Positions 17,180 to 24,869 of a DNA stretch of 64,000 bases are shown here, in pieces. Numbering within the stretch: position 1 is the stretch's first letter; each line of letters opens with the position of its first letter. The position numbers and the translations under genes are program-made. Source of the stretch: RU20A sp042610495 (GTDB taxonomy: Bacteria > Pseudomonadota > Alphaproteobacteria > Rhizobiales > Rhizobiaceae). The notes under the pieces were generated by a model that saw only the letters and a program-made list of their open reading frames with translations, was not told the origin of the DNA and made no database searches. The stretch is from positions 1,550,001 through 1,614,000 of the forward strand of contig NZ_JBHGAP010000001.1 in assembly GCF_042610495.1 (NCBI RefSeq), in the 5' to 3' direction.

Positions 17180-18214
17180 ATGAGCGACACCACCCCCAAT
17201 CTCGCAATGCCCTACATCCTGCCCTCGCAGGCCATGAAGCACGTGACGCACAACGAGGCCCTGCAGATCCTGGATGGTGTCGCCCAGCTCGCCGTGTTCG
17301 GCACGCTGGCTGCCCCGCCCGCGACGGCAGACGACGGCACCTGCTTCGAGATTGCTGCCGGCGCTTCGGGGCTATGGGCCGGCCGCGCCGGCAAGCTCGC
17401 GCTCCGGCAGGATGGCGACTGGATCTATCTCACGCCGCGCGCCGGCTGGCGGGCCTGGTTCCTTGAAGACAATCGCATGATGGTCCATGACGGCGCGGGC
17501 TGGGAGATCTTCGATCCCATCGGCAACCCGCCCCGCTTCGGCATCAACACGAGCCCAGACGACACCAACAGGCTTGCGGTGGCGAGTGCGGCAAGCCTCT
17601 TCACCCATGTCGGCAACGGCCACCGCATGACCGTCAACAAGGCGGCGATCGCTGAAACCGCAAGCCTGCTCTTCCAGTCGAACTGGTCGGGCCGCGCCGA
17701 AATCGGCCTCACCGGCAGCGACCAGCTGACCATCAAGACCAGCGCCAACGGCGTAAGCTGGGCGACCGCGCTCTCCATCTCCTCCGCCGGCGCAGTGCTG
17801 ATGCCGCAACGGCCGCTGGCCCGCGCCACGCTCGGCGGCGGCGTCCAGACCCCCGCGGACAACAGCCTCACCGGCTTCCAGACGCTGGCAGTCTCGCAGG
17901 GCAATGTCAGTCTCGGTGCAGCCGTACCCGGCGGCATCGGTAACCGACTGATCGTGCCCGTCACCGGTCCGTATCTGGTCGCGCTCAGCGTCGATGCCAA
18001 TCCGAGCGGTGCCTTCACCGTGACGGTCGAGGCCAATGGCGCGACGGCGCTCGCCCGCATCGCCGACAACGACACGGCCACCGCAGCCTACCAGCGCAGT
18101 GCCGTCGGCCTTGCCATGCTTACCGCCGGCGACTGGCTGGCGCTGAGGCACACCGGCACGACGCCGCTGGATTTCGGCCTCAACAAGACCGAACTCGTGT
18201 TGGTGATGCTCTGA
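17180..18214 (+). CDS. DUF2793 domain protein, phage/GTA tail-type, orphan copy
   Basis: 344 residues. The N-terminal 100 residues match the DUF2793 pattern: PNLAMPYILPSQAMKHVTHN, EALQILDGVAQLAV, then W-rich LRQDGDWIYLTPRAGWRAWF. This domain is known from tail or fibre regions of alphaproteobacterial prophages and gene transfer agents. The remaining part is beta-rich and Gly/Thr/Ala-rich (TGSDQLTIKTSANGVSWATA, then a C-terminal jelly-roll-like stretch), as in receptor-binding or fibre proteins. No other phage gene is nearby, so this is an isolated copy, possibly domesticated or a prophage remnant. The ATG at 17180 follows GGACGAG. Confidence 0.75.
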   Translation: MSDTTPNLAMPYILPSQAMKHVTHNEALQILDGVAQLAVFGTLAAPPATADDGTCFEIAAGASGLWAGRAGKLALRQDGDWIYLTPRAGWRAWFLEDNRMMVHDGAGWEIFDPIGNPPRFGINTSPDDTNRLAVASAASLFTHVGNGHRMTVNKAAIAETASLLFQSNWSGRAEIGLTGSDQLTIKTSANGVSWATALSISSAGAVLMPQRPLARATLGGGVQTPADNSLTGFQTLAVSQGNVSLGAAVPGGIGNRLIVPVTGPYLVALSVDANPSGAFTVTVEANGATALARIADNDTATAAYQRSAVGLAMLTAGDWLALRHTGTTPLDFGLNKTELVLVML

Positions 18215-18223
18215 AAAGGCAGC

Positions 18224-18601
18224 TCAGCCGGCCGAGAAGAACAGGCTCGACAGGCTATCGGCCGTAAACGGCTTGAGCGTCCGGGGCGCGGTGCGGAATT
18301 CGGCCGGGAACACCTCGTCCTCCCCGTAGCCGCTGACGAAACCGAAGGCGATGCCGCGTGCTTTCAGCGTCGCGGCAAAGTCGAAGCTCGTCTGCTGGCC
18401 GAGATTGACGTCGAGCAGCGCGAAATCGAACAGCGTCGCCTCGATCGCCGCCTGCGCTTCTTCCAGCGTCGCAGCGATCACGATCGTGCGGCATCCGAGC
18501 GTGAGGAGAATATCCTCCGCTTCCATCGCAATGATGAAGTTGTCCTCGAGGACCAGAACCGTTTCGGGCAGGGCCATGGCCAGTGCATTCACCTCAGTCA
18601 T
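18224..18601 (-). CDS. Single-domain response regulator
   Basis: 125 residues consisting only of a receiver domain: acidic pocket LVLEDNFIIAMEAEDIL, phospho-acceptor aspartate in FALLDVNLGQ, conserved Thr/Ser position in GFVSGYGE and lysine in TLKPF. No output domain, so it acts through protein contact, as in phosphorelays paired with HWE/HisKA_2 kinases. Several small receivers of this form exist in rhizobia. It converges on the DUF2793 gene with a 9-nt gap. Confidence 0.85.
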   Translation of the reverse strand: MTEVNALAMALPETVLVLEDNFIIAMEAEDILLTLGCRTIVIAATLEEAQAAIEATLFDFALLDVNLGQQTSFDFAATLKARGIAFGFVSGYGEDEVFPAEFRTAPRTLKPFTADSLSSLFFSAG

Positions 18602-18766
18602 GTCGAAGCCTCCTCAGTCTAGGCCCAAACGGCGCTAAGGCCGTTCGGCCTACCGCAACCGGTAGCCTCCGGATCGATTCTCGATGCCATCCATAGGGTT
18701 ATCCGCCTTAATCGGCATTTAACTTTGACATAGCGCCCGCAGCAATCCCCTCCTCACCATCGCGGC

Positions 18767-18791
18767 GGAACAAGCGCGCGGCCAATGCGTT
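18767..18791 (+). promoter_or_regulatory. General-stress sigma (EcfG/RpoE2-type) promoter for dps
   Basis: GGAAC at 18767-18771, 18 nt, then TT at 18790-18791 (CGTT at 18788-18791). This is the published Sinorhizobium RpoE2 promoter pattern GGAAC-N18/19-TT. It lies about 75 nt upstream of dps, a classic member of that regulon. Confidence 0.75.
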
Positions 18792-18864
18792 CCCTTGCGA
18801 GCATACCCAAACCGGATTTTCCCGCCAGAGCGAACCCGCCGAACCCGCAACAAGGAGACCGACC

Positions 18865-19374
18865 ATGGCCGTTGCCGCCACCCTGAAGCCGAAGGCCCAT
18901 TCCGAGACGATGAATATCGGCCTTGCCGACAAGTACCGCCGCGAAATCGCAGCCTCGCTCTCCGACATCCTCGCCGACAGCTACCGCCTGATGATCAAGA
19001 GCCACATCTACCACTGGAACGTGGTCGGCCCGCTGTTCAAGCCCCTGCATGAGCTGACGGAAGAGCACTACACGACCCTTTTCGGCGCCATCGACATCAT
19101 CGCCGAACGCATCCGCGCGCTTGGCCACCTTGCGCCCGCCAAGATCGGCGACGCTACCCGTTTCGCACCCGAGAACGGTGACGTCGAAAACCTCTCCGCC
19201 GCCGGCATGATCGCGGACCTGATCGCCGAACACGAGGCCGCCGTGCAGGCCATGCGCAAGGCCGCCACCAAGGCCGACGAGAACGAAGACGTCGTCACGG
19301 CCGATATGCTGACCGACCGGCTGACCTTCCACGAAAAGGCCCTGTGGATGCTCCGCGCCATCGTCGCCGAGTAA
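18865..19374 (+). CDS. dps: Dps-family DNA-binding ferritin-like protein
   Basis: 169-residue Dps protein that stores iron using H2O2 and protects DNA during starvation and oxidative stress. The ferroxidase-site residues are all present with canonical spacing: H50, H62, D77 and E81 within SHIYHWNV, LHELTEEHY and AIDIIAERI. A lysine-containing N-terminal tail (about 20 residues) may contact DNA. AAGGAGACC precedes the ATG at 18865. Regulation is most likely by the general stress sigma factor promoter found upstream. Confidence 0.95.
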   Translation: MAVAATLKPKAHSETMNIGLADKYRREIAASLSDILADSYRLMIKSHIYHWNVVGPLFKPLHELTEEHYTTLFGAIDIIAERIRALGHLAPAKIGDATRFAPENGDVENLSAAGMIADLIAEHEAAVQAMRKAATKADENEDVVTADMLTDRLTFHEKALWMLRAIVAE

Positions 19375-19398
19375 TCGATCGTCAGACCAGGCATGTCC

Positions 19399-19433
19399 AA
19401 CGGCGCTCCTTCAGATGAAGGGGCGCCGTTTTT
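19399..19433 (+). terminator. Intrinsic terminator of dps
   Basis: Stem AACGGCGC/GCGCCGTT (19399-19406, 19423-19430) extended by CCTT/AAGG and followed by five T's. It overlaps the last codons of the convergent Crp/Fnr gene, so that gene's 3' end doubles as the dps terminator. Confidence 0.85.
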
Positions 19434-20256
19434 CCTTGTAGCCGTCCCAGTGACCGACCTCCATCAGCGCCTGTTCGTCCAGCACCTCGTAGCCCCGGTC
19501 TGCCCAGCGGACCAGGCCACGCTGCGCGAGCTTGCGCAGCGTCTTGTTGGTATGGACGATGGACAGGCCGAGCGTATCGGCCACATGCTGCTGCGTAATC
19601 GGAATGATGCCGCTCGGGCCTGCGAAAAGCTTCACCGCCCGCGCCCGCTGGAACAGGAAGACGAGCAGATAGGCCGCCCGCTCCAGCGCCGTGCGCCGCC
19701 CGATCGACAGAAGATTCTCGTCCAGCATCCGTTCTTCGCGCGACGCGATCCAGGTGAGGTCATAGGCGAGATCGGAATAGTTCGTGAAAATCTCGTGCAG
19801 GCGGGCGCGCTCGAAGACGCAGAGCGCCATGGGCGACAGCGCCTCCACCGAATGCTGCATCTCGCCCATCAGCGAGCCCTGCAGGCCGACGAGATCGCCG
19901 GGCATCATGAAGTTCAGGATCTGCCGGCGCCCGTCCTCCAGCATCTTGTAACGGAAGCCCCAACCATCCAGCACCGTGTAGAGATGCGCGCTGCGCGTGC
20001 CCTCGGCAAGGATCGTCGTACCGGCCTCCACTGCCAGTTCGCCCATCTTGAACGTGGAGACGAAATCCAGCTCCGGCTGCGTGAAGGGCCGGAAGTGGTC
20101 CAGCATGCGCAGCGGACACAGCTCGCACGGTGTGCGCCCCGCCGCCCGCCGGATCCGGCTTTCCGCATCCGCAGACGCACCGCGCCCGTTCTCCACCGCG
20201 CCGGTCCCGTTTCCGTTTCCCGTCCGCGCAGCCGTCTTCCCATTGCCTGATGCCAT
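19411..20256 (-). CDS. Crp/Fnr family transcriptional regulator
   Basis: 281 residues. A low-complexity Asn/Gly-rich N-terminus (1-40) leads to CELC (C44, C47) in TPCELCPLRMLDHF, a conserved feature of this rhizobial subgroup. A cyclic-nucleotide-fold sensor domain follows (GELAVEAGTTILAEG, PGDLVGLQGSLMGEM), then a winged helix with ITQQHVADTLGLSIVHTNKT. The CxxC alone is too short for an FNR 4Fe-4S site, since no further cysteines cluster nearby. I took the ATG at 20256; an upstream extension lacks family similarity. Convergent with dps. Its signal is unknown; oxygen, redox or stress control is plausible. Confidence 0.88.
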   Translation of the reverse strand: MASGNGKTAARTGNGNGTGAVENGRGASADAESRIRRAAGRTPCELCPLRMLDHFRPFTQPELDFVSTFKMGELAVEAGTTILAEGTRSAHLYTVLDGWGFRYKMLEDGRRQILNFMMPGDLVGLQGSLMGEMQHSVEALSPMALCVFERARLHEIFTNYSDLAYDLTWIASREERMLDENLLSIGRRTALERAAYLLVFLFQRARAVKLFAGPSGIIPITQQHVADTLGLSIVHTNKTLRKLAQRGLVRWADRGYEVLDEQALMEVGHWDGYKEKRRPFI

Positions 20257-20482
20257 GCGGCACGTCCGTCCTGTCTTGTGACCCCGCAACGAACTTATCG
20301 CGCGCCTGCCGCAGTGCAAGAGAGCTTGCATCCACATCGCTAAGTTCAGGGAGAAAGACGCTTTTTTCACGAAAGGACTGTGCGTGGGCGCAGACCAGGG
20401 CTTTCGCCTTGCCGCCATTGGCCTGCAGCCCTCGCCGCCCTATGTTGCGCCTCACCCGACACTGCTTCGAAAGGTCCGCCCC

Positions 20483-21337
20483 ATGTCCGCCAAAACCGTC
20501 ATCGCCCCCGGCAAGACTGCCGTCGTCACCGGCGCCGCCTCCGGCATTGGCCTTGCCGCCGCCCGTCGCTTCGCCAGCGCCGGCATGAATGTCGTGGCGG
20601 TGGACCGGCCCGGCGAGCGGCTGGATGCCGCAACCCGCGAACTGGTGGAGATCGCCAAGGGCGGCACCATCCTCGATCTTGCCTGCGATGTGGCGAGCCT
20701 TGCGGCACTGGAAACGCTCTCCGGCGAGGTGCGCGGCCAGCTCGGGCCCGTCCACCTTCTCATGAACAATGCCGGCGTGCAGCCGGGCAGCAGCATCTTC
20801 GGCCCGCAGGACGAATGGGAGCAGGTGCTCGCCGTCAATCTCTTCGGCGTCGTCAACGGCACCCGCGTCTTCGGCCCTGGCATGATCGAGCACGGCGAGC
20901 CGGCCATGATCATCAACACCGGCTCGAAGCAGGGCATCACCACGCCGCCCGGCGACCCCGCCTACAATGTCTCGAAGGCCGGCCTGAAGGCTTTCACGGA
21001 GGCGCTTGAACACGAGCTGCGCAACCGGGATCCGCGCACCGTCACCGCCCACCTCCTCATTCCGGGCTTCGTCTTCACCCCGCTCGCCGCCGGTGGGCGC
21101 ACGGAAAAGCCGGCCGCAGCCTGGACCGCAGACCAGACCGTCGATTTCATGCTGGAAAGCCTCGAGCGCGGCGATTTCTACATTCTCTGCCCGGACAACG
21201 ACGTGCCCCGCGCGCTCGACGAAAAGCGCATCCTCTGGGCCGCCGGCGACATCGTCGAAAACCGTCCGCCCCTGTCGCGCTGGCATCCGGATTACGCCGA
21301 CAGGTTCAAGGCGCATGTGGAGAAGACGGCCCGATAA
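20483..21337 (+). CDS. SDR family NAD(P)-dependent oxidoreductase
   Basis: 284-residue short-chain dehydrogenase. Cofactor motif TGAASGIG (16-23), NNAG at 95-98, and catalytic Ser148, Tyr161 and Lys165 (in NTGSKQG and YNVSKAG). D41 after the second beta strand suggests NAD preference. ATG 20483 follows AAAGG; the preceding open frame is not conserved-looking. It ends 91 nt before the dioxygenase-esterase fusion gene, which has its own promoter. Substrate unknown; a role in reducing carbonyl or quinone-type compounds would fit the neighbours. Confidence 0.88.
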   Translation: MSAKTVIAPGKTAVVTGAASGIGLAAARRFASAGMNVVAVDRPGERLDAATRELVEIAKGGTILDLACDVASLAALETLSGEVRGQLGPVHLLMNNAGVQPGSSIFGPQDEWEQVLAVNLFGVVNGTRVFGPGMIEHGEPAMIINTGSKQGITTPPGDPAYNVSKAGLKAFTEALEHELRNRDPRTVTAHLLIPGFVFTPLAAGGRTEKPAAAWTADQTVDFMLESLERGDFYILCPDNDVPRALDEKRILWAAGDIVENRPPLSRWHPDYADRFKAHVEKTAR

Positions 21338-21349
21338 GGTCGCGTTCTG

Positions 21350-21380
21350 TTGACAGTGCATCGACCATGCACGGTCTATC
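21350..21380 (+). promoter_or_regulatory. Sigma70-like promoter with palindromic operator in the spacer
   Basis: TTGACA at 21350-21355 is followed directly by a 17-nt perfect palindrome GTGCAT-N5-ATGCAC (21356-21372), then a weak -10 region (within 21373-21380, GGTCTATC). A repressor on the palindrome would block RNA polymerase. It sits about 50 nt upstream of the fusion gene at 21429. The regulator is unknown. Confidence 0.6.
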
Positions 21381-21428
21381 GTGAACAATCGCAATGATGT
21401 CTGGTGGCGGCAGAAAGGAGAGACCACC

Positions 21429-23015
21429 ATGTCTTCCGCCATCGACACCGCCCCCGCCTTCAAAAGCGCCGGCCTGCACCACGTCACGCTGATCACCCGC
21501 AAGGTGCAGCCGAACGTTGATTTCTATGCCGGCTTCCTCGGCCTTCGGCTCGTCAAGCGCACCGCCGGCTTCGAGGATGCTGAACAGTTGCACGTGTTTT
21601 ACGGCGACGCCGAAGGACGCCCCGGTTCGCTCGTCTCCTTCCTCGTCTGGCAGGATGGCGCGCCGGGCCGCGTCGGCCACGGCCAGCCCCTGGAAATCGC
21701 ACTTTCCATCCGCCCCGAGGCGATCGGCTTCTGGCTGACCCGTGCGCTGCGTTTCCAGGTCTCCGTCAGCGGTCCCGCGCAGGAATTCGGCGAGCCCGTG
21801 CTACGGCTGAAGGATCCCGACGGCGTGATCGTCAAGCTGGTCGGCACGGCGGCGCTCGCCCGCACGCCGCTCGCCTCGCCCGTTCGCGACATCGCCGACG
21901 AAGACGCGATCCTCGGCCTTCGCGCCGCCACCGTGCTCTCCGAAAATCCGGAGGCGACGGCCGCCTTCCTGACCCGCCATTTCGGGCTTGCCGAAAGCGC
22001 GCGCGAGGGTACGACCACGCGGCTCACCGGCCGTGATGGCGACGCAGTCGACGTGCGCGATGCCGGCGGCTTCTGGACCTCGGCCCCCGGCACCGGCACC
22101 ATCGACCACATTGCGCTGAGGGCCGCCACGACGGGTGAACTCGCCACCGTGGAGGCCAGCCTCAAGGCTGCGGATGCGGGCGCGACGAACGCCCATGACC
22201 GCAAATACTTCCACTCGCTCTATGTCCGCGAACCCCAGGGCACGCTCTTCGAGCTCGCCACCGATGCACCGGGCATGGCGATCGACGAGCCGGCCGATCG
22301 GCTCGGCGAAATCCTGTTCATTCCACCCCACTTCGAGGGCCAGGCAGAGACGGTTCGCGCCTCCCTGCCGCAATTCGCCCTCCCCGGAGAACCCCGCATG
22401 ACCGAAAGAGAACTCCCCTTCATCCACCGCATCGTGGAACCCGAAAACGCCAATGGCCGCACGCTGGTGCTGCTGCACGGCACCGGCGGCAACGAGACCA
22501 GCCTGCTGCCGCTCGGCCGCGAGCTCGATCCGCAGGCGCTGATGGTGTCGCTGCGCGGACGCAGTCTGGACGAAGGCTTCCCCCGCTTCTTCCGCCGCCT
22601 GACCGCGACCACCTTCGACCAGAAGGACATTATCGGCGAAAGCGCGGCGCTGGCCGCCTTCATCGAGGGAGCGCGCGATGCCTACGGCCTCGATCTGGCC
22701 CGTACGGTCTTTCTCGGCTATTCGAACGGCGCCAACATTCTGGGCGCGGTCATGCTGGCGCATCCCGGCCTCATCCGGCACGCCGTGCTCATCCGCGCCA
22801 TGAACGTGCTGGAGGCGATCCCCGCCGCCAACCTCGCCGGCACGAGCGTACTGATGACCACCGGCCAGCACGATCCCTACGGCCGCTACGCCGCATCGCT
22901 GGAAGCGGCTCTGGCGAAGGCCGGCGCAACGGTCGACAACCGTCTTCTCTCCGCCGGCCACGAGCTGACGATGGAAGACGTACGCCTCGCCCGCGACGTC
23001 ATCACGGCTGTCTGA
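21429..23015 (+). CDS. Fusion: ring-cleaving dioxygenase-like (MhqO/MhqE) + carboxylesterase (MhqD-like)
   Basis: 528 residues made of two enzymes. Residues 1-320 carry two VOC (glyoxalase/extradiol) modules with a 2-His-1-Glu metal site: H18 (LHHVTL), H227 (DHIAL) and E275 (LFELATD), as in the YdfO/MhqO family. Residues 325-528 form an alpha/beta hydrolase of the phospholipase/carboxylesterase family: LHGTGG 349-354, nucleophile S432 in GYSNG, D482 and H511. In Bacillus subtilis, dioxygenase mhqE and esterase mhqD are separate genes in one quinone-responsive operon; here they are one polypeptide joined by a short proline-rich linker. Inside the linker is an ATG (EPRMTER), a relic start or internal start. 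AAAGGAG precedes the ATG at 21429. Role inferred: detoxification of hydroquinones or aromatic electrophiles. Confidence 0.88.
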   Translation: MSSAIDTAPAFKSAGLHHVTLITRKVQPNVDFYAGFLGLRLVKRTAGFEDAEQLHVFYGDAEGRPGSLVSFLVWQDGAPGRVGHGQPLEIALSIRPEAIGFWLTRALRFQVSVSGPAQEFGEPVLRLKDPDGVIVKLVGTAALARTPLASPVRDIADEDAILGLRAATVLSENPEATAAFLTRHFGLAESAREGTTTRLTGRDGDAVDVRDAGGFWTSAPGTGTIDHIALRAATTGELATVEASLKAADAGATNAHDRKYFHSLYVREPQGTLFELATDAPGMAIDEPADRLGEILFIPPHFEGQAETVRASLPQFALPGEPRMTERELPFIHRIVEPENANGRTLVLLHGTGGNETSLLPLGRELDPQALMVSLRGRSLDEGFPRFFRRLTATTFDQKDIIGESAALAAFIEGARDAYGLDLARTVFLGYSNGANILGAVMLAHPGLIRHAVLIRAMNVLEAIPAANLAGTSVLMTTGQHDPYGRYAASLEAALAKAGATVDNRLLSAGHELTMEDVRLARDVITAV

Positions 23016-23023
23016 CGGGATCT

Positions 23024-23092
23024 GGAGCGCTTGTTCTGACGCAGTCCGGACGCAAAACCGCTGACGCACTTTTGCTGGACGGGCTCTAGCGA
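23024..23092. repeat. Dispersed intergenic repeat, copy 1
   Basis: Contains a 34-nt segment (23037-23070) identical to the reverse complement of 61874-61907, with partial similarity continuing on both sides. It fills the gap between two convergent genes and ends with GGGCTCTAGCG. Such GCAGTCCGGACGC-containing elements recur between genes in Rhizobiaceae. It may serve as a shared 3' end, since it has no coding content. Confidence 0.7.
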
Positions 23093-24045
23093 AAGCTCTC
23101 CGGCAGCCACCGGCGGCGCTGATCCTCGGTGAGGTTGGCCCCGCACAGCATGGTGGCGACGCGGCGCCCGCGAAAATCGCCGCGCCGCGCCATCAGCCCG
23201 GCCAGCCCCGCTGCCCCCGCCGGCTCCACCAGCCGGTGGAAGGCCGCATGGGCAAAGCGCATCGCCTCGATGATCGCGTCGTCGTCGATCAGCATCACCT
23301 CGTCCACCGTATCGGCAAGCCACGCGACCGCCTCCGGCACCGGCTCGCGCACGGCGATCCCGTCGGCGATGGTCAGCGCCTCCGGCGTCGAGACCGGCGC
23401 TTTCGCGGCAAAGGACAGCGCCATGCAGGGCGCGCCTCGTGCCGCCACCGCAATCACCCGCGTCCGGGGCGAGGCATGCCGGAACCAGCAGCCGATGCCG
23501 GCCGCCAGTGCACCGTTGCCAAGCGGCACGAAGACAGCATCGAGATCGCCGGCAGCTTCCGTCAGCTCAGCCGCCATCGTCCCCGCCCCTTCGGCAATGG
23601 CCGCGCTCGCGCCATCCTCCACAAAGGTCAGCCCGTGGCCCGCGGCATAGGCCCGCGCCGCAGCCTTCGCGGCATCGAAATCCTCACCCTCCAGAACGAC
23701 ATCCGCCCCGAAGCCCCGCATGGCAGCAATCTTGACGGGGTTTGCGGAGACGCTGGCAAACACAGTCACCGCCCGGCCGGCACGCGTGGCGGCATAGGCC
23801 AGCCCCTGCCCGAAATTTCCCGCCGATGCCGTGACGAGCGGCCCCGGCCCGCCGGCACCCGAGGCGACATACCACCCGGTACCGCGGCCCTTGAAGCTGC
23901 GGATCGGATTGTCCGTCTCGTCCTTGACGAAGGCCGCAAGGCCGAGACTGTGGCTTTCGAGAAGCGGCGCGTTCAGGAACACCGGATCGATGGCGGCGCG
24001 GGCGTCGCGGATACGGGCGGGGGATGGGGGTGCTTGATGGGTCAT
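23086..24045 (-). CDS. PLP-dependent lyase, threonine/serine dehydratase-like (fold type II)
   Basis: 319 residues. The PLP lysine lies in NPIRSFKGRGTGW near residue 48; the phosphate-binding glycine loop is probably PLGNGALAAG, and the asparagine that contacts the PLP ring is in TASAGNFGQG. These define the tryptophan-synthase-beta/threonine-dehydratase fold. Likely reaction: deamination or beta-elimination of a small hydroxy- or diamino acid. Starts at 24045 (MTHQAPP) or 24063 (MRIIPAM) are both possible; neither has a strong ribosome site. A divergently transcribed Lrp/AsnC regulator 92 nt away probably controls it with an amino acid effector. Confidence 0.85.
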   Translation of the reverse strand: MTHQAPPSPARIRDARAAIDPVFLNAPLLESHSLGLAAFVKDETDNPIRSFKGRGTGWYVASGAGGPGPLVTASAGNFGQGLAYAATRAGRAVTVFASVSANPVKIAAMRGFGADVVLEGEDFDAAKAAARAYAAGHGLTFVEDGASAAIAEGAGTMAAELTEAAGDLDAVFVPLGNGALAAGIGCWFRHASPRTRVIAVAARGAPCMALSFAAKAPVSTPEALTIADGIAVREPVPEAVAWLADTVDEVMLIDDDAIIEAMRFAHAAFHRLVEPAGAAGLAGLMARRGDFRGRRVATMLCGANLTEDQRRRWLPESFR

Positions 24046-24137
24046 GGCCGGGATGATACGCATTCGACCGGCGGCAAAACCGCGTCTGTACGACCATAGA
24101 CGCTGGAATTCCGCGTGATGATACGGAGAGGCGCCGC

Positions 24138-24617
24138 ATGGACGCAATCGATCACGCATTGCTGGAGCTCTTGCAGGAGAATGCCGACCGCCCCGCCAAG
24201 GCACTCGCCGAACAGGTCTGCCTCTCCCCCAGCGCCGTCGAGCGCCGCATCGCGCGCCTGAAACGCGACGGCATCATCGACCGCGTTGTCGCCATCGTCG
24301 ATCCCAGGGCCGCCGGCCGGGCGCTGACCATTCTCGTTGAGCTCGAAATCCAGAACGAGCACCGGCACAGCATCGAGCAGTTCCAGCGCTGGATCGCGAA
24401 GGCGCCGGAGGTGCAATCCTGCTTCTACGTGACGGGCGACATGGACTTCGTACTCATCGTCACCGTCCGCGACCTCGACGAGTACAACGCCTTCATCAGC
24501 CGCATGATGGACGACCAGCAGGGGCTCGTGCGCAAATACAAAAGCCTCATCACCCTGAAGACCGTGAAGCATGGGCTGACGGTGTTTCTGGATGAGGGTG
24601 GGGATCAGCAGGCGTGA
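24138..24617 (+). CDS. Lrp/AsnC family transcriptional regulator
   Basis: 159 residues: N-terminal winged helix (ALAEQVCLSPSAVERRIARL) and C-terminal RAM effector domain (ELEIQNEHRH, CFYVTGDMDFVLIVTVRD). It starts with the usual MDAIDHALLELLQ. It diverges from the PLP-dependent lyase; the shared 92-nt region contains both promoters. Members of this group commonly activate the adjacent catabolic gene in the presence of its amino acid substrate; that is inference here. Confidence 0.92.
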   Translation: MDAIDHALLELLQENADRPAKALAEQVCLSPSAVERRIARLKRDGIIDRVVAIVDPRAAGRALTILVELEIQNEHRHSIEQFQRWIAKAPEVQSCFYVTGDMDFVLIVTVRDLDEYNAFISRMMDDQQGLVRKYKSLITLKTVKHGLTVFLDEGGDQQA

Positions 24618-24635
24618 ACGGCGCCGCAGGCCGCA

Positions 24636-24843
24636 TGGGTCCTCGGGTCGAGCCAGAGGACGACGACGCAGAGGTCGGTGACGAGCCGATCAGAGAAGTT
24701 CTTCACGCTACCGCAAACCGTCTGCCGCCTCGCGTTTGGGCAAGACGGGCCACTCCACACTCCGTCATCCTCGGCCTCGAGCCGAGGATCCACAGCCAAG
24801 CACGCGGATGGCCGCGTGGGTCCTCGGGTCAAGCCCGAGGGGG
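24636..24843. repeat. Cluster of three CCTCGGG-type palindromic repeats
   Basis: Three imperfect copies of a short palindrome: 24640-24659 (degenerate), 24767-24789 (perfect 9-bp stem, opposite orientation) and 24822-24840 (7-bp stem). Each is flanked by ATCCA/TGGGTC-type ends. The form, alternate orientation and intergenic position are those of REP/BIME-like elements. They occupy most of the 252-nt gap between convergent genes; no gene is seen there. Confidence 0.65.
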
Positions 24844-24869
24844 GACGGCTGGAATAGAGCGTGGCGCCG

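Noticed and set aside
19411..20256. FNR-type iron-sulfur oxygen sensor
   Set aside because: Only two cysteines (C44, C47) cluster at the N-terminus; a 4Fe-4S site needs more ligands.
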